Source: Candidatus Sericytochromatia bacterium
GTDB taxonomy: Bacteria; Cyanobacteriota; Sericytochromatia; UBA7694
NCBI GenBank assembly: GCA_018780035.1
Contig: JADMKE010000006.1
Coordinates: 1 to 64,000, forward strand
Reading direction: 5' to 3'
Length of the DNA stretch: 64,000 nt
Each line of letters begins with the position of its first letter. The first letter of the stretch is position 1. The translations under genes and the position numbers were made by a program. Shown piece after piece: positions 52,815 through 60,375 of this stretch. Below the pieces are notes generated by a model. That model saw nothing but the letters and a program-made list of their open reading frames with translations. It had not been told where the DNA came from and did not search any database.

Positions 52815-55343
52815 CTAAATGCTGCTCTCCCAGAAAGGAGTGGGTGGGTTATCTGTTTGGAACAGGGTATCCCATTCTGTTTGCACCCCTGCTAATAGGG
52901 TCAAGATTTTTTCGACCAGCGGCAACAGTTGATTGGCTTGTATGCCGGGTGCTGCTAGACCCTGCTGCAGCTCCAGCAATTCCCGTCGCAGCAAGCGCTG
53001 AAGTTGCGGCAAACGATCCGCCATGCTGCTGTGGGCCAAGGCTTTGAGCAGGCTTTCTCTGTTTTCTTGCAAGGCATGTGCCAGGGGCAAATCGCCTGCT
53101 TTGATGGCTTGGCAGAGTGCTTGACAGTGTGCGTGCAATTCACGGTAGGCTTCACTTAAACCATTCTCGGGTCTGATTATCGCTGAGGATGGTCTTTCTT
53201 GCTTGGCTTCTGCAAGCGGCGGAGGGGGTGCAGCCGCTCTTTTGGCAAAGGGATTTTTCAGGCCCTTAAAGCCTTTGGGGGCTGGGGGGGCTGATTGTGT
53301 CCGAGGCATTGAAGCCGGTAGATCTTCCATCATCATGATTTCTGCTTCACCCGGTGGCGGCGCCGAGGGATAAGCGGCAGGCATCGGTGAAGGCATAGGA
53401 GCTGCACATATCATCGCTGCCTGCGGAGGCAAGGCTCCGGTAAAGCCCAGACTGAGCGCTCCTTCTTCCCATTGATCTGGCATTTCGACGGGTTGTACCA
53501 CCGTTTTGACTTGGCCGCTGGGGTTGTTGATCGTGTCTTGATCAATGGCGATCAAAGCAGTGAGCCGCGAGAGCACGCCATGTTCACAGGAGAGGGTGAT
53601 CATTTCCCTGCGCAAGCTGGGATCGCTGGGATTGAGGCGAAAGCGGTCTTCCAACTCACTCAGCCGGCGGCGGGCCCAGAGATGGCGCAGGGCATCTAAT
53701 TCCATTGCGGGTGCCATTTCGGCGGGAAAGGCCTCGAAATTCAGGCTTTCTCCTTGGGCATCTTTGCCCGTGAGCGTGACCGGCATCGGCGTTTTGCTGC
53801 GAAAGCAGAGGCTGAGTCCCCGGCCCACAAACAGATCGGGGATCCGGGCGGGTGTGAGATCCTCCATTCCTGTTGTGGTTATTTTCAGGCCGGTTAACAC
53901 GGGGTCGCCCATTTCTTGAGCGACGCCCCGCAGGGCTTCGTTGAGCTTCTCGCCAGGCACAACAAAATGGGCGCTGCCACCGCCGAGGGCTGCGAGACGG
54001 TTGAGCAAAGCTTCGTTGACAGCGGTGTCGATGCCCACTGCAAAAACCCGACAATCGCCCAGATTTTGCTGCAAGCGTTTGAGCACGGCTGACTCGTCTC
54101 CAATTTGGCCGTCGGTCAGCAAGACCACCACCCGCTGTTTCAGGCTTGTGTCTTTTTGCTGCAAAGCCTGCAGTGAAACGCGCAGGGCGCCTTCCAATTC
54201 TGTGCCGCCTCGGGCGTTTAAACCGCTTAAAAATTGCTGTCCAGCAGCTTGTCCGGCTGGGTCGGCAGGCAAAAAATAGTTTCCTTGGGCCTGGCCAGCA
54301 GGTTCAAACCAATCCAATTGATCGTCAAAAGCCAAGATCGCAAAGCGATCTTCGGGGCCAAGCGCTTCGAGCAGCAGGCCACAGGCTTGGCTGGCCGAGA
54401 CCATTTTTTCGCCCTCCATCGAGCCTGATCGATCGACCACAAAGACCACTTCGCGTGGGACGCCGGCCCAAGTGCGGGCGGGTCCAGTCAATTGCAGAAG
54501 CCCGAAATAGCCCTCTTTCCAGCGGGTATAAAGCACCTGTGGCCTGACTTTGTCCTGGGCCAGACGCCAGCGCAACACAAAGTCGCGGTTGAGGCGCTCG
54601 TGTTCGCGGCTCAATTCAATTTCAAATCCTTCAGGGCCAATTGCCAATTGCAGGGCATGTTGGCTGCAACTCAGACCTGCGAGCTGGCTTTCGAGAATCT
54701 GCACCTTGATTGAAAAGTCCAAGCGGGGATCAAAACCGGGAGCCAGCAGGGGAGGGCTGATGCGGGAGGCATCGGGCACGCGGTCAGTATCCAGGGCTGT
54801 GCCTTGGCCGCTGGCGGGGCGTTCCAGGGTTTCACCCGGCAGGTAGCGCGGTGCCACAACCGTGGGCAGGCGCAATTCACAGAGCCCCAATTGGCTCAAG
54901 GGTAAAATTTGTGAATAGACCAGTTTCACACTCAGGCTTTCGCCGGGCATCAAATTGCCCAGACTGACCGTAAACACGCCTTCGCGCTCTTGTTCGAGCA
55001 AGGCAGCCCTGTGACCTTTTTCCAGGGCCGCTTGGTAATCTTGGCGGGCTTGGCCGCGCTCTTGGATCTGAGCGACAATGGTCCTCTCTCCGGCTCGCAG
55101 TTCAAAATGGCTGACCGCTGCCGCGCCAGGCAGGGGAAAAATATACACGGCTTCGATGGGCGAGCTGAGGTTGTTTTCAAAGCGCTGTTCGAGGCTGACT
55201 TCAGCGATCTGGGCTGCAACCCGAGCCCTAATTTGAACCCCCGCCAAAGGCAGGCGGCGCGTGCCACTGTCTGCCGCTATTTGCAGTCCTCCCCATTCCC
55301 ATTTGGGGGCGGCTTCGAGAATCTCGGGTGAAAGTGTGGTCAT
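52815..55343 (-). CDS. VIT and von Willebrand A domain protein
   Basis: The 842-aa protein opens with a VIT domain (about residues 25-165: AEVSLEQRFENNLSSPIEAVYIFPLP, FTVSLGNLMPGESLSVKLVY, read in parts). The vWA domain, about 295-465, keeps the metal site: VVDRSGSMEG (DxSxS), ARGGTELEGAL (Thr) and LLTDGQIGDE (Asp). Residues about 640-725 are Pro/Ala-rich and disordered; the last 110 are helical (ELHAHCQALCQAIKAGDL). There is no signal peptide, so it is likely cytoplasmic. Its start overlaps the MerR-like gene by ATGA. Function unknown; vWA proteins often hold multi-protein assemblies. Confidence 0.9.
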   Translation of the reverse strand: MTTLSPEILEAAPKWEWGGLQIAADSGTRRLPLAGVQIRARVAAQIAEVSLEQRFENNLSSPIEAVYIFPLPGAAAVSHFELRAGERTIVAQIQERGQARQDYQAALEKGHRAALLEQEREGVFTVSLGNLMPGESLSVKLVYSQILPLSQLGLCELRLPTVVAPRYLPGETLERPASGQGTALDTDRVPDASRISPPLLAPGFDPRLDFSIKVQILESQLAGLSCSQHALQLAIGPEGFEIELSREHERLNRDFVLRWRLAQDKVRPQVLYTRWKEGYFGLLQLTGPARTWAGVPREVVFVVDRSGSMEGEKMVSASQACGLLLEALGPEDRFAILAFDDQLDWFEPAGQAQGNYFLPADPAGQAAGQQFLSGLNARGGTELEGALRVSLQALQQKDTSLKQRVVVLLTDGQIGDESAVLKRLQQNLGDCRVFAVGIDTAVNEALLNRLAALGGGSAHFVVPGEKLNEALRGVAQEMGDPVLTGLKITTTGMEDLTPARIPDLFVGRGLSLCFRSKTPMPVTLTGKDAQGESLNFEAFPAEMAPAMELDALRHLWARRRLSELEDRFRLNPSDPSLRREMITLSCEHGVLSRLTALIAIDQDTINNPSGQVKTVVQPVEMPDQWEEGALSLGFTGALPPQAAMICAAPMPSPMPAAYPSAPPPGEAEIMMMEDLPASMPRTQSAPPAPKGFKGLKNPFAKRAAAPPPPLAEAKQERPSSAIIRPENGLSEAYRELHAHCQALCQAIKAGDLPLAHALQENRESLLKALAHSSMADRLPQLQRLLRRELLELQQGLAAPGIQANQLLPLVEKILTLLAGVQTEWDTLFQTDNPPTPFWESSI

Positions 55344-55846
55344 GGCAATTTTTCTCCTTGGGGGGGTAACCCCGTTTTTTCGAGCTGATCGAGTACGGCT
55401 TCGAGGGTCTGTATGAGGCTGGCCCGGTCGCGCAGTTTCCAGTCGGAACTCAATTTGAGACTCAGGCCCGGCTCCAGCGCGATTTCGAGCCAGTGCAGGG
55501 CCTTTAATTTTTGCTGGGGCAATTTGGGAACCTGCTCCAGCAGGGTTTGCAGTTCAGCTGCCGTCAATCCAAACAGGCGTTGCTGAATCTGGGCCAGAGA
55601 ATACCCCTGGTTTTGTAAGGCCTTGACCAGCGTGGCCTGTAAGACATGCTGAGGGCCATAGCGGGCTTGGCGCTTTTCAATTTGGGGTGAATCAAGCAGG
55701 CCCAAACTGGTGTAATAGCGCAATGTTCGCCCATCGGGGCGGGCTGAAATGCGCCGATCGGCCCCACCCGCCAAGAGACCATAGTGCTCAAGAGCAGCAA
55801 CCACGGCTTCTGCCAGTTCATCGAGGGTCAAGTTTGTGTGGTTCAT
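55340..55846 (-). CDS. MerR-like transcriptional regulator
   Basis: The 168-aa protein has a MerR-type winged helix at about residues 30-100: DGRTLRYYTSLGLLDSP, YGPQHVLQATLVKALQNQGY and SLAQIQQRLFGL. An unusual N-terminal extension of about 30 residues (LTLDELAEAVVAALEHYGLL) precedes it. There are no conserved Cys, so it is not a classic metal or redox sensor. It is translationally coupled to the VIT-vWA gene (ATGA overlap) and has a dyad operator directly before its start, suggesting that the pair is autoregulated. Confidence 0.85.
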   Translation of the reverse strand: MNHTNLTLDELAEAVVAALEHYGLLAGGADRRISARPDGRTLRYYTSLGLLDSPQIEKRQARYGPQHVLQATLVKALQNQGYSLAQIQQRLFGLTAAELQTLLEQVPKLPQQKLKALHWLEIALEPGLSLKLSSDWKLRDRASLIQTLEAVLDQLEKTGLPPQGEKLP

Positions 55847-55882
55847 GACAGTATAATAATAAAATTACTGTAATACTGTCAA
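55847..55882 (-). promoter_or_regulatory. Promoter/operator of the MerR-VIT-vWA operon
   Basis: On the minus strand consensus TTGACA (55877-55882) is followed after 18 bases by TATTAT and after 21 bases by TATACT. The perfect 8-bp arms GACAGTAT (55847-55854) and ATACTGTC (55873-55880) bracket the spacer, and TTACTGTAA (55865-55873) lies inside. A dyad across an over-long spacer is the classic MerR target. The ATG lies at the inner edge of the dyad, so the leader would be only a few bases. Confidence 0.6.
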
Positions 55883-55952
55883 GTTAAATTTTTCGCGGGG
55901 CAGGATGGGCTGAGTTACAATGCAATCAGCAATTAGGATAGGAAACGCGATC

Positions 55953-57044
55953 ATGGCCACCCATTTGCCTTTACTGCTCAAACCCTTTCTGGCCCTGGCG
56001 GGAACACTGTTGTTTCTCTCTGCGTCTGCTGCAGCTCGGCCCTTTCTGAGCGCAGCTCCGTATAGTACCCCGCTGGTGATTGCCCACCGCGGCGCCTGTG
56101 GGCTCTTGCCTGAACATACCTTGGCCGCTTACCAACAGGCGATCAGCGACGGCGCGGATTTTATCGAGCCCGATGTGGTCTCAAGCAAAGACGGTGTGCT
56201 GGTGGTGCGCCATGAAAACAATCTGGCCGAGACCACCGACGTGGCGCAAAAGTTTGCCGCCCGCAAACGCAGCAAGACCATTGATGGCCAGCGTGTGAGT
56301 GGTTGGTTCAGTGAAGACTTTACGCTCAAAGAGCTCAAAACCCTCAGGGCCAAACAGCGTTTTGCCTTTCGGCCCCAAGAACACAACGGTCAGCACACGA
56401 TTCCGACCCTCGAAGAGGTTTTGCAATTATTGCTCAAACACCATCAAAGCACAGGCAAACGGATTGGCATTTACCCCGAAACCAAACATCCCAGCTATTC
56501 GCGCAGTTTGGGTCTGCCCCTGGAAGAAAAATTATTGGCGCTGCTCAGGGGCTATGGTTATGCTTCTGCGGCTGACCCGGTGTTTATCCAGTCCTTTGAA
56601 GTGGGCAATTTGCAAAAATTGAATCAAGAGACCTCGATTCGCTTGGTTCAATTGGTCGATGGTGAGGGGCAGCCCGCCGACTTCGCTTTGCGCAAAGACC
56701 ACCGAACTTATCGCGATCTGGTCAGTCCGGCTGGATTGCTCTTTGTCTCAACCTATGCCGATGGCGTGGGCCCACCCAAACAGATGCTGGTCAAAACCAA
56801 TGCCTCCAAGCAATTGCTCAGCTCGGGCTTGGTGGAGTCGGCTCACCAACACGGTTTGGCTGTCCATCCCTGGACCTTTCGTGACGAGGCGACCTTTCTC
56901 GATCCTTTCTTTGGCAAAGATCCTGCCGCAGAATACCGCTTTTTTTACCAATTGGGGGTCGATGGCGTCTTCAGCGAATTTCCGGCCAAAGCCCGTTTGC
57001 TGCGGGAGCAACTTGAACTTCAGCAAGGGGTGTCTGCGCGCTGA
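55953..57044 (+). CDS. glpQ: Periplasmic glycerophosphodiester phosphodiesterase
   Basis: ATG 55953 follows GGAAA at 9 bases and opens a signal peptide (LLLKPFLALAGTLLFLSASAA); an ATG at 55920 lacks a ribosome-binding site. The 363-aa protein has the GDPD barrel motifs VIAHRGACGLLPEHTL, GADFIEPDVVSSKDGVLVVRHE, IYPETKHP, FIQSFE and HPWTFRDE. It hydrolyses glycerophosphodiesters to glycerol-3-phosphate and an alcohol. Length matches periplasmic GlpQ. It overlaps the next gene by one base (TGATG). Confidence 0.93.
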   Translation: MATHLPLLLKPFLALAGTLLFLSASAAARPFLSAAPYSTPLVIAHRGACGLLPEHTLAAYQQAISDGADFIEPDVVSSKDGVLVVRHENNLAETTDVAQKFAARKRSKTIDGQRVSGWFSEDFTLKELKTLRAKQRFAFRPQEHNGQHTIPTLEEVLQLLLKHHQSTGKRIGIYPETKHPSYSRSLGLPLEEKLLALLRGYGYASAADPVFIQSFEVGNLQKLNQETSIRLVQLVDGEGQPADFALRKDHRTYRDLVSPAGLLFVSTYADGVGPPKQMLVKTNASKQLLSSGLVESAHQHGLAVHPWTFRDEATFLDPFFGKDPAAEYRFFYQLGVDGVFSEFPAKARLLREQLELQQGVSAR

Positions 57045-57952
57045 TGTCTCTGGCCCTTCGCGGTTTTTGTGGGTGGAACCTTGTATTCTGGACCCGTTTA
57101 CTTTGGGCTGGAAGCTTGGGACTGGCTCTCTCGGCCTGTGCCACGGAAACCCTGGAGTCCCGCTTGGCCTATGGCTCGTCCCGCGATGGCAATTGGGAAA
57201 TATATACCAGCCGTCTCGATGGCTCAGATCAGTTTAATTTAACCCGCTATCCGGCCTTGGACCATTTTCCCAGTTGGTCGCCCGATGGCCAGCGCCTGGT
57301 CTTTGCTTCGACCCGCACCCATAACAGCGAACTCTATCTGATCGACCGCGATGGCAGCAATTTGACCCGCTTGACCCAGCAGCGGGAGATCGACCGGCAA
57401 CCCGCCTGGTCTCCCGATGGAAAGCGGATTGCCTTTACCTCGGATCTGCAAGATAAAAATGACGAAATCTACAGCTTTACCCCCGAGGGCAAAGACCTCA
57501 AGCGTTTGACCCAGCACGATGCGCTCGATAACCAACCGGCTTGGTCGCCAGACAGCCAAAAACTGGCTTTTGTCTCCAATCGGGATGGCAATTTGGAAGT
57601 CTATTTGATGAAGGCCAATGGCCAAAATCCCCAACGCTTGACCCAGCATCCTGCCGCAGATAGCTCTCCCGTTTGGTCTCCCGATGGTCTGTCTTTGGCT
57701 TTTGTCTCGGAGCGCGCTGGCAATGCCGAACTTTTTCTTTTAACACTGGCCAGTGGGGAAATGCGCCGTTTGACCCAGGATCCCGCTTGGGATGGTGAGC
57801 CTGCCTGGCTGGATGGACAGACCCTTTTGTTTAGCTCTCTGCGTTCGGGCGAAAAAGCCATTTGGCAGCTCTCACTGGGGGATCTTCAAGTTAAGCTGCG
57901 CAAAGAACTGGGTTCTTCGGTGGGTCCTGCCGTTGTCTGGAAAGGCAAATAG
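57044..57952 (+). CDS. PD40/TolB-like beta-propeller lipoprotein
   Basis: The signal ends in lipobox LSAC near residue 32. The mature part has five or six propeller blades of the PD40 (WD40-like) type: FPSWSPDGQRLVFASTR, QPAWSPDGKRIAFTSD, QPAWSPDSQKLAFVSN, SPVWSPDGLSLAFVSE and EPAWLDGQTLLFSS. It resembles TolB's propeller but lacks TolB's N-terminal domain. It is likely a periplasmic binding or docking protein. It is coupled to glpQ upstream (TGATG) and is 15 bases from the kinase gene. Confidence 0.87.
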   Translation: MSLALRGFCGWNLVFWTRLLWAGSLGLALSACATETLESRLAYGSSRDGNWEIYTSRLDGSDQFNLTRYPALDHFPSWSPDGQRLVFASTRTHNSELYLIDRDGSNLTRLTQQREIDRQPAWSPDGKRIAFTSDLQDKNDEIYSFTPEGKDLKRLTQHDALDNQPAWSPDSQKLAFVSNRDGNLEVYLMKANGQNPQRLTQHPAADSSPVWSPDGLSLAFVSERAGNAELFLLTLASGEMRRLTQDPAWDGEPAWLDGQTLLFSSLRSGEKAIWQLSLGDLQVKLRKELGSSVGPAVVWKGK

Positions 57953-57967
57953 GTTAAACTGAAAGAT

Positions 57968-60211
57968 ATGTCAGATTTTGACCCTTTTTCCCAACCCGAA
58001 ACAGAAGCGTCTGCCGAAGATGCAACAGTGGTTTTAAGTGGCCCTGCAGCCATGGAATCGACCTATGCTTTGCAGTCCGAATCCACGGCGTTTTTGGCTG
58101 AGAGCGACGAAACCTATTCAATTGCGGTCCAGTCGCGGCCCCGCTACGACATGGTGCTGATGGTCGGCGAAGGGGCCATGGGTCAGGTCTTTTTGGCCCG
58201 TGATGTCGATTTATTGCGCAAAGTTGCTTATAAAAAGCTGCACGACAAGGTGGCTGTGGATCGCGGCGTGCTCTCGCGCTTTTTAAAAGAAGTGCAGATC
58301 ACCGCACAATTGGAACACCCCAATGTGGTGCCGGTCTATACCCTTGAAAAAACCGCAGATCAGAGCTTGGCTTATGCCATGAAGCTCGTGATGGGCAAGA
58401 CCCTGAAAGAATTGCTCGAAGCTGCTCGCAAGGCCCATGACGCAGGGCAGCAGCCCGATGAAGAGTGTTCCCCAACGACTTTGCTAGAGCACTTTCTCAA
58501 TGTCTTGGACGCCTTGCACTATGCCCACAATAAATGTGTTATTCACCGCGATCTCAAGCCCGCCAATATCATGGTCGGGCGCTACCGCGAGGTCTATGTG
58601 ATGGACTGGGGCATTGCGCGGGTCTTTGGGGCCGCTCCCGAAAGCAGCGAAGAAGAACTCTCTGAACGGGTCGTACTCGACAGCTTAAGCGAAGAGGGTG
58701 AGGGTTTTGAAGAGACCCGTGCGGGTCAGATTTTGGGCACGCCCCGCTATCTCTCGCCCGAACAGGGCGCAGGCCGCAACCAAACCCTGGATGGCCGCAG
58801 TGACCAGTTTACGCTCGGGTTGATTCTGTTTGAATTGGTCACACTCAAACCCGCTTATACCGGCAAAAATATCACCGATCTGCTCAAACGGGTGCTCAAG
58901 GCTGAAAAAGAGCCCTTTTTACATTACAATCCCAAAATCAAGATCCCACGCGAATTGCAGGCGATTATCAACAAGGCCACTGCCCGCAAAGCCATTGACC
59001 GCTACGCCGATGTCGGGGCCATGGCCGAAGACCTGCGCCGCTATTTGCAGGGCAAAGCCGTTTTAGCTCAACCCGATACATTCTTGCAGGCGGCAGGCCG
59101 TTGGATGCAACACCACCCCGTACTCAGCGCCAGTTTGGTTTTGCTGCTCTTGCTCAGCAGTGCCAGTGTCGCGACCTGGAGCATGGTCCAGCAGCAGCAG
59201 AGTATTTTGCGCCTGCAGGCCCGCGAAAAGCAGATCAGCCAGTTTCAAACGGCGGTTTCGACCCAGGCCCAGCAGGTCAATAACCGCTTCTTGGCCTTTG
59301 AAATTTTGCTGCGGGGTCTGGCCTCAGCCAGCGAGACCTTGCTCGAACGCGGCACGCAAGAAAACGCCCCCCTCTACTTTGAGGGCCAGTTTGCAACCCC
59401 TGGCCAGGCTCCTGCGGATTTCCACTATTCGGCCCACTATGGCAAATTGATCAGCTTGGACTCCCCGGTGGTCAAATTGGCGCCGGGCGTCTCTGCTGAA
59501 ACTGTTTCTCCTTTGGTGCGCCGCCTGTGGCCGTTGGGAGACTATTTCCGTCAGATGTTTCTCAGCAGCGCGGGGCAACCCCAATTGCGCGATCCGGCTG
59601 AGATCCGCAAATTGCTCTCCGAAAAAGGCACACCCTTGATTTGGAGCTATGTGGGTTTGGAACAAGGTGCCCATTTGGCCTATCCCGGCAAATCGGGTTA
59701 TCCAGTCGATTATGATCCGCGCAAACGGCCTTGGTACACCCTTTCTGCCGGTAAACGCGGCCTCAATTGGGGCAACCCCTATGTCGATGTGCAGGGCCAG
59801 GGCCTGCTCTTGCCTTGCTCGACCTCGCTCTTTGATGCCCAAGGCCAATTTCTGGGCGTGGCCGGGGTGGAGTTGACCTTTCAATACCTGGTCGACCATC
59901 TCTTAAATCTGCCCGGTTATGCGGTCCTGCAGACCTATTTGCTCGACAGCCAGGGCCAGATTATGGTGCGCTCCAGCGACCGCAAACGCAAATACGGCCT
60001 GCGCTTTGGCGAAGACAATTTGGGCCAGGCCCTCGATTTGCCCCTGTTTAATCAGCCCGAAGTGGTCGAAAAAATCCGGGCCAAACGCTCGGGCCAGCTC
60101 AGCTACCGCGAAGACGGGCGGCGGATTTTATTGGCCTTTTACCGCTTGGATGCGCTCAATTGGTATTATGCGGTGGCGGTGGACGAAGAACAATTGTTGG
60201 GGCTGCGCTGA
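57968..60211 (+). CDS. Transmembrane Ser/Thr kinase with extracytoplasmic Cache-like sensor
   Basis: The 747-aa protein has a kinase domain at about residues 58-365: glycine loop VGEGAMGQVF, Lys in VAYKKLHD, catalytic loop HRDLKPANIM, metal-binding DWG in place of DFG (MDWGIARV), and GTPRYLSPEQ. Residues about 380-402 are the membrane span. The C-terminal 340 residues would be outside the cytoplasm and contain a Cache-like segment (YDPRKRPWYTLSAGKRGLNW, LFDAQGQFLGVAGVELTF), as in chemoreceptor and kinase ligand sensors. It probably senses a small molecule in the periplasm and phosphorylates cytoplasmic targets. It is last in an operon with glpQ and the PD40 lipoprotein. Confidence 0.92.
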   Translation: MSDFDPFSQPETEASAEDATVVLSGPAAMESTYALQSESTAFLAESDETYSIAVQSRPRYDMVLMVGEGAMGQVFLARDVDLLRKVAYKKLHDKVAVDRGVLSRFLKEVQITAQLEHPNVVPVYTLEKTADQSLAYAMKLVMGKTLKELLEAARKAHDAGQQPDEECSPTTLLEHFLNVLDALHYAHNKCVIHRDLKPANIMVGRYREVYVMDWGIARVFGAAPESSEEELSERVVLDSLSEEGEGFEETRAGQILGTPRYLSPEQGAGRNQTLDGRSDQFTLGLILFELVTLKPAYTGKNITDLLKRVLKAEKEPFLHYNPKIKIPRELQAIINKATARKAIDRYADVGAMAEDLRRYLQGKAVLAQPDTFLQAAGRWMQHHPVLSASLVLLLLLSSASVATWSMVQQQQSILRLQAREKQISQFQTAVSTQAQQVNNRFLAFEILLRGLASASETLLERGTQENAPLYFEGQFATPGQAPADFHYSAHYGKLISLDSPVVKLAPGVSAETVSPLVRRLWPLGDYFRQMFLSSAGQPQLRDPAEIRKLLSEKGTPLIWSYVGLEQGAHLAYPGKSGYPVDYDPRKRPWYTLSAGKRGLNWGNPYVDVQGQGLLLPCSTSLFDAQGQFLGVAGVELTFQYLVDHLLNLPGYAVLQTYLLDSQGQIMVRSSDRKRKYGLRFGEDNLGQALDLPLFNQPEVVEKIRAKRSGQLSYREDGRRILLAFYRLDALNWYYAVAVDEEQLLGLR

Positions 60212-60315
60212 GAGGAGCATTCTAAATTGACTAAAAATTTAGAAAACTGAATTCTGGACTCTCCTCTGTTGTCAGTGCTGATGCTTTGTATTTTAAATCA
60301 GATGAAATTTATCCT

Positions 60316-60326
60316 TATGATACAAT
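60316..60326 (+). promoter_or_regulatory. Candidate -10 region before the TerB-BrxD-like pair
   Basis: Overlapping TATGAT (60316-60321) and TACAAT (60321-60326) lie about 50 bases before ATG 60376. TTTAAA (60292-60297) is the best -35. Composition becomes AT-rich from about 60230 on. Confidence 0.3.
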
Positions 60327-60375
60327 ACTGACATTATTTTCTTGCTGTAAAAGTTTGCAGCAGAAGCGGGTGGCT

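Noticed and set aside
55340..55846. Metal- or redox-sensing MerR subtype
   Set aside because: No conserved Cys or His cluster is present in the C-terminal half, so only the general MerR-like call is supported.
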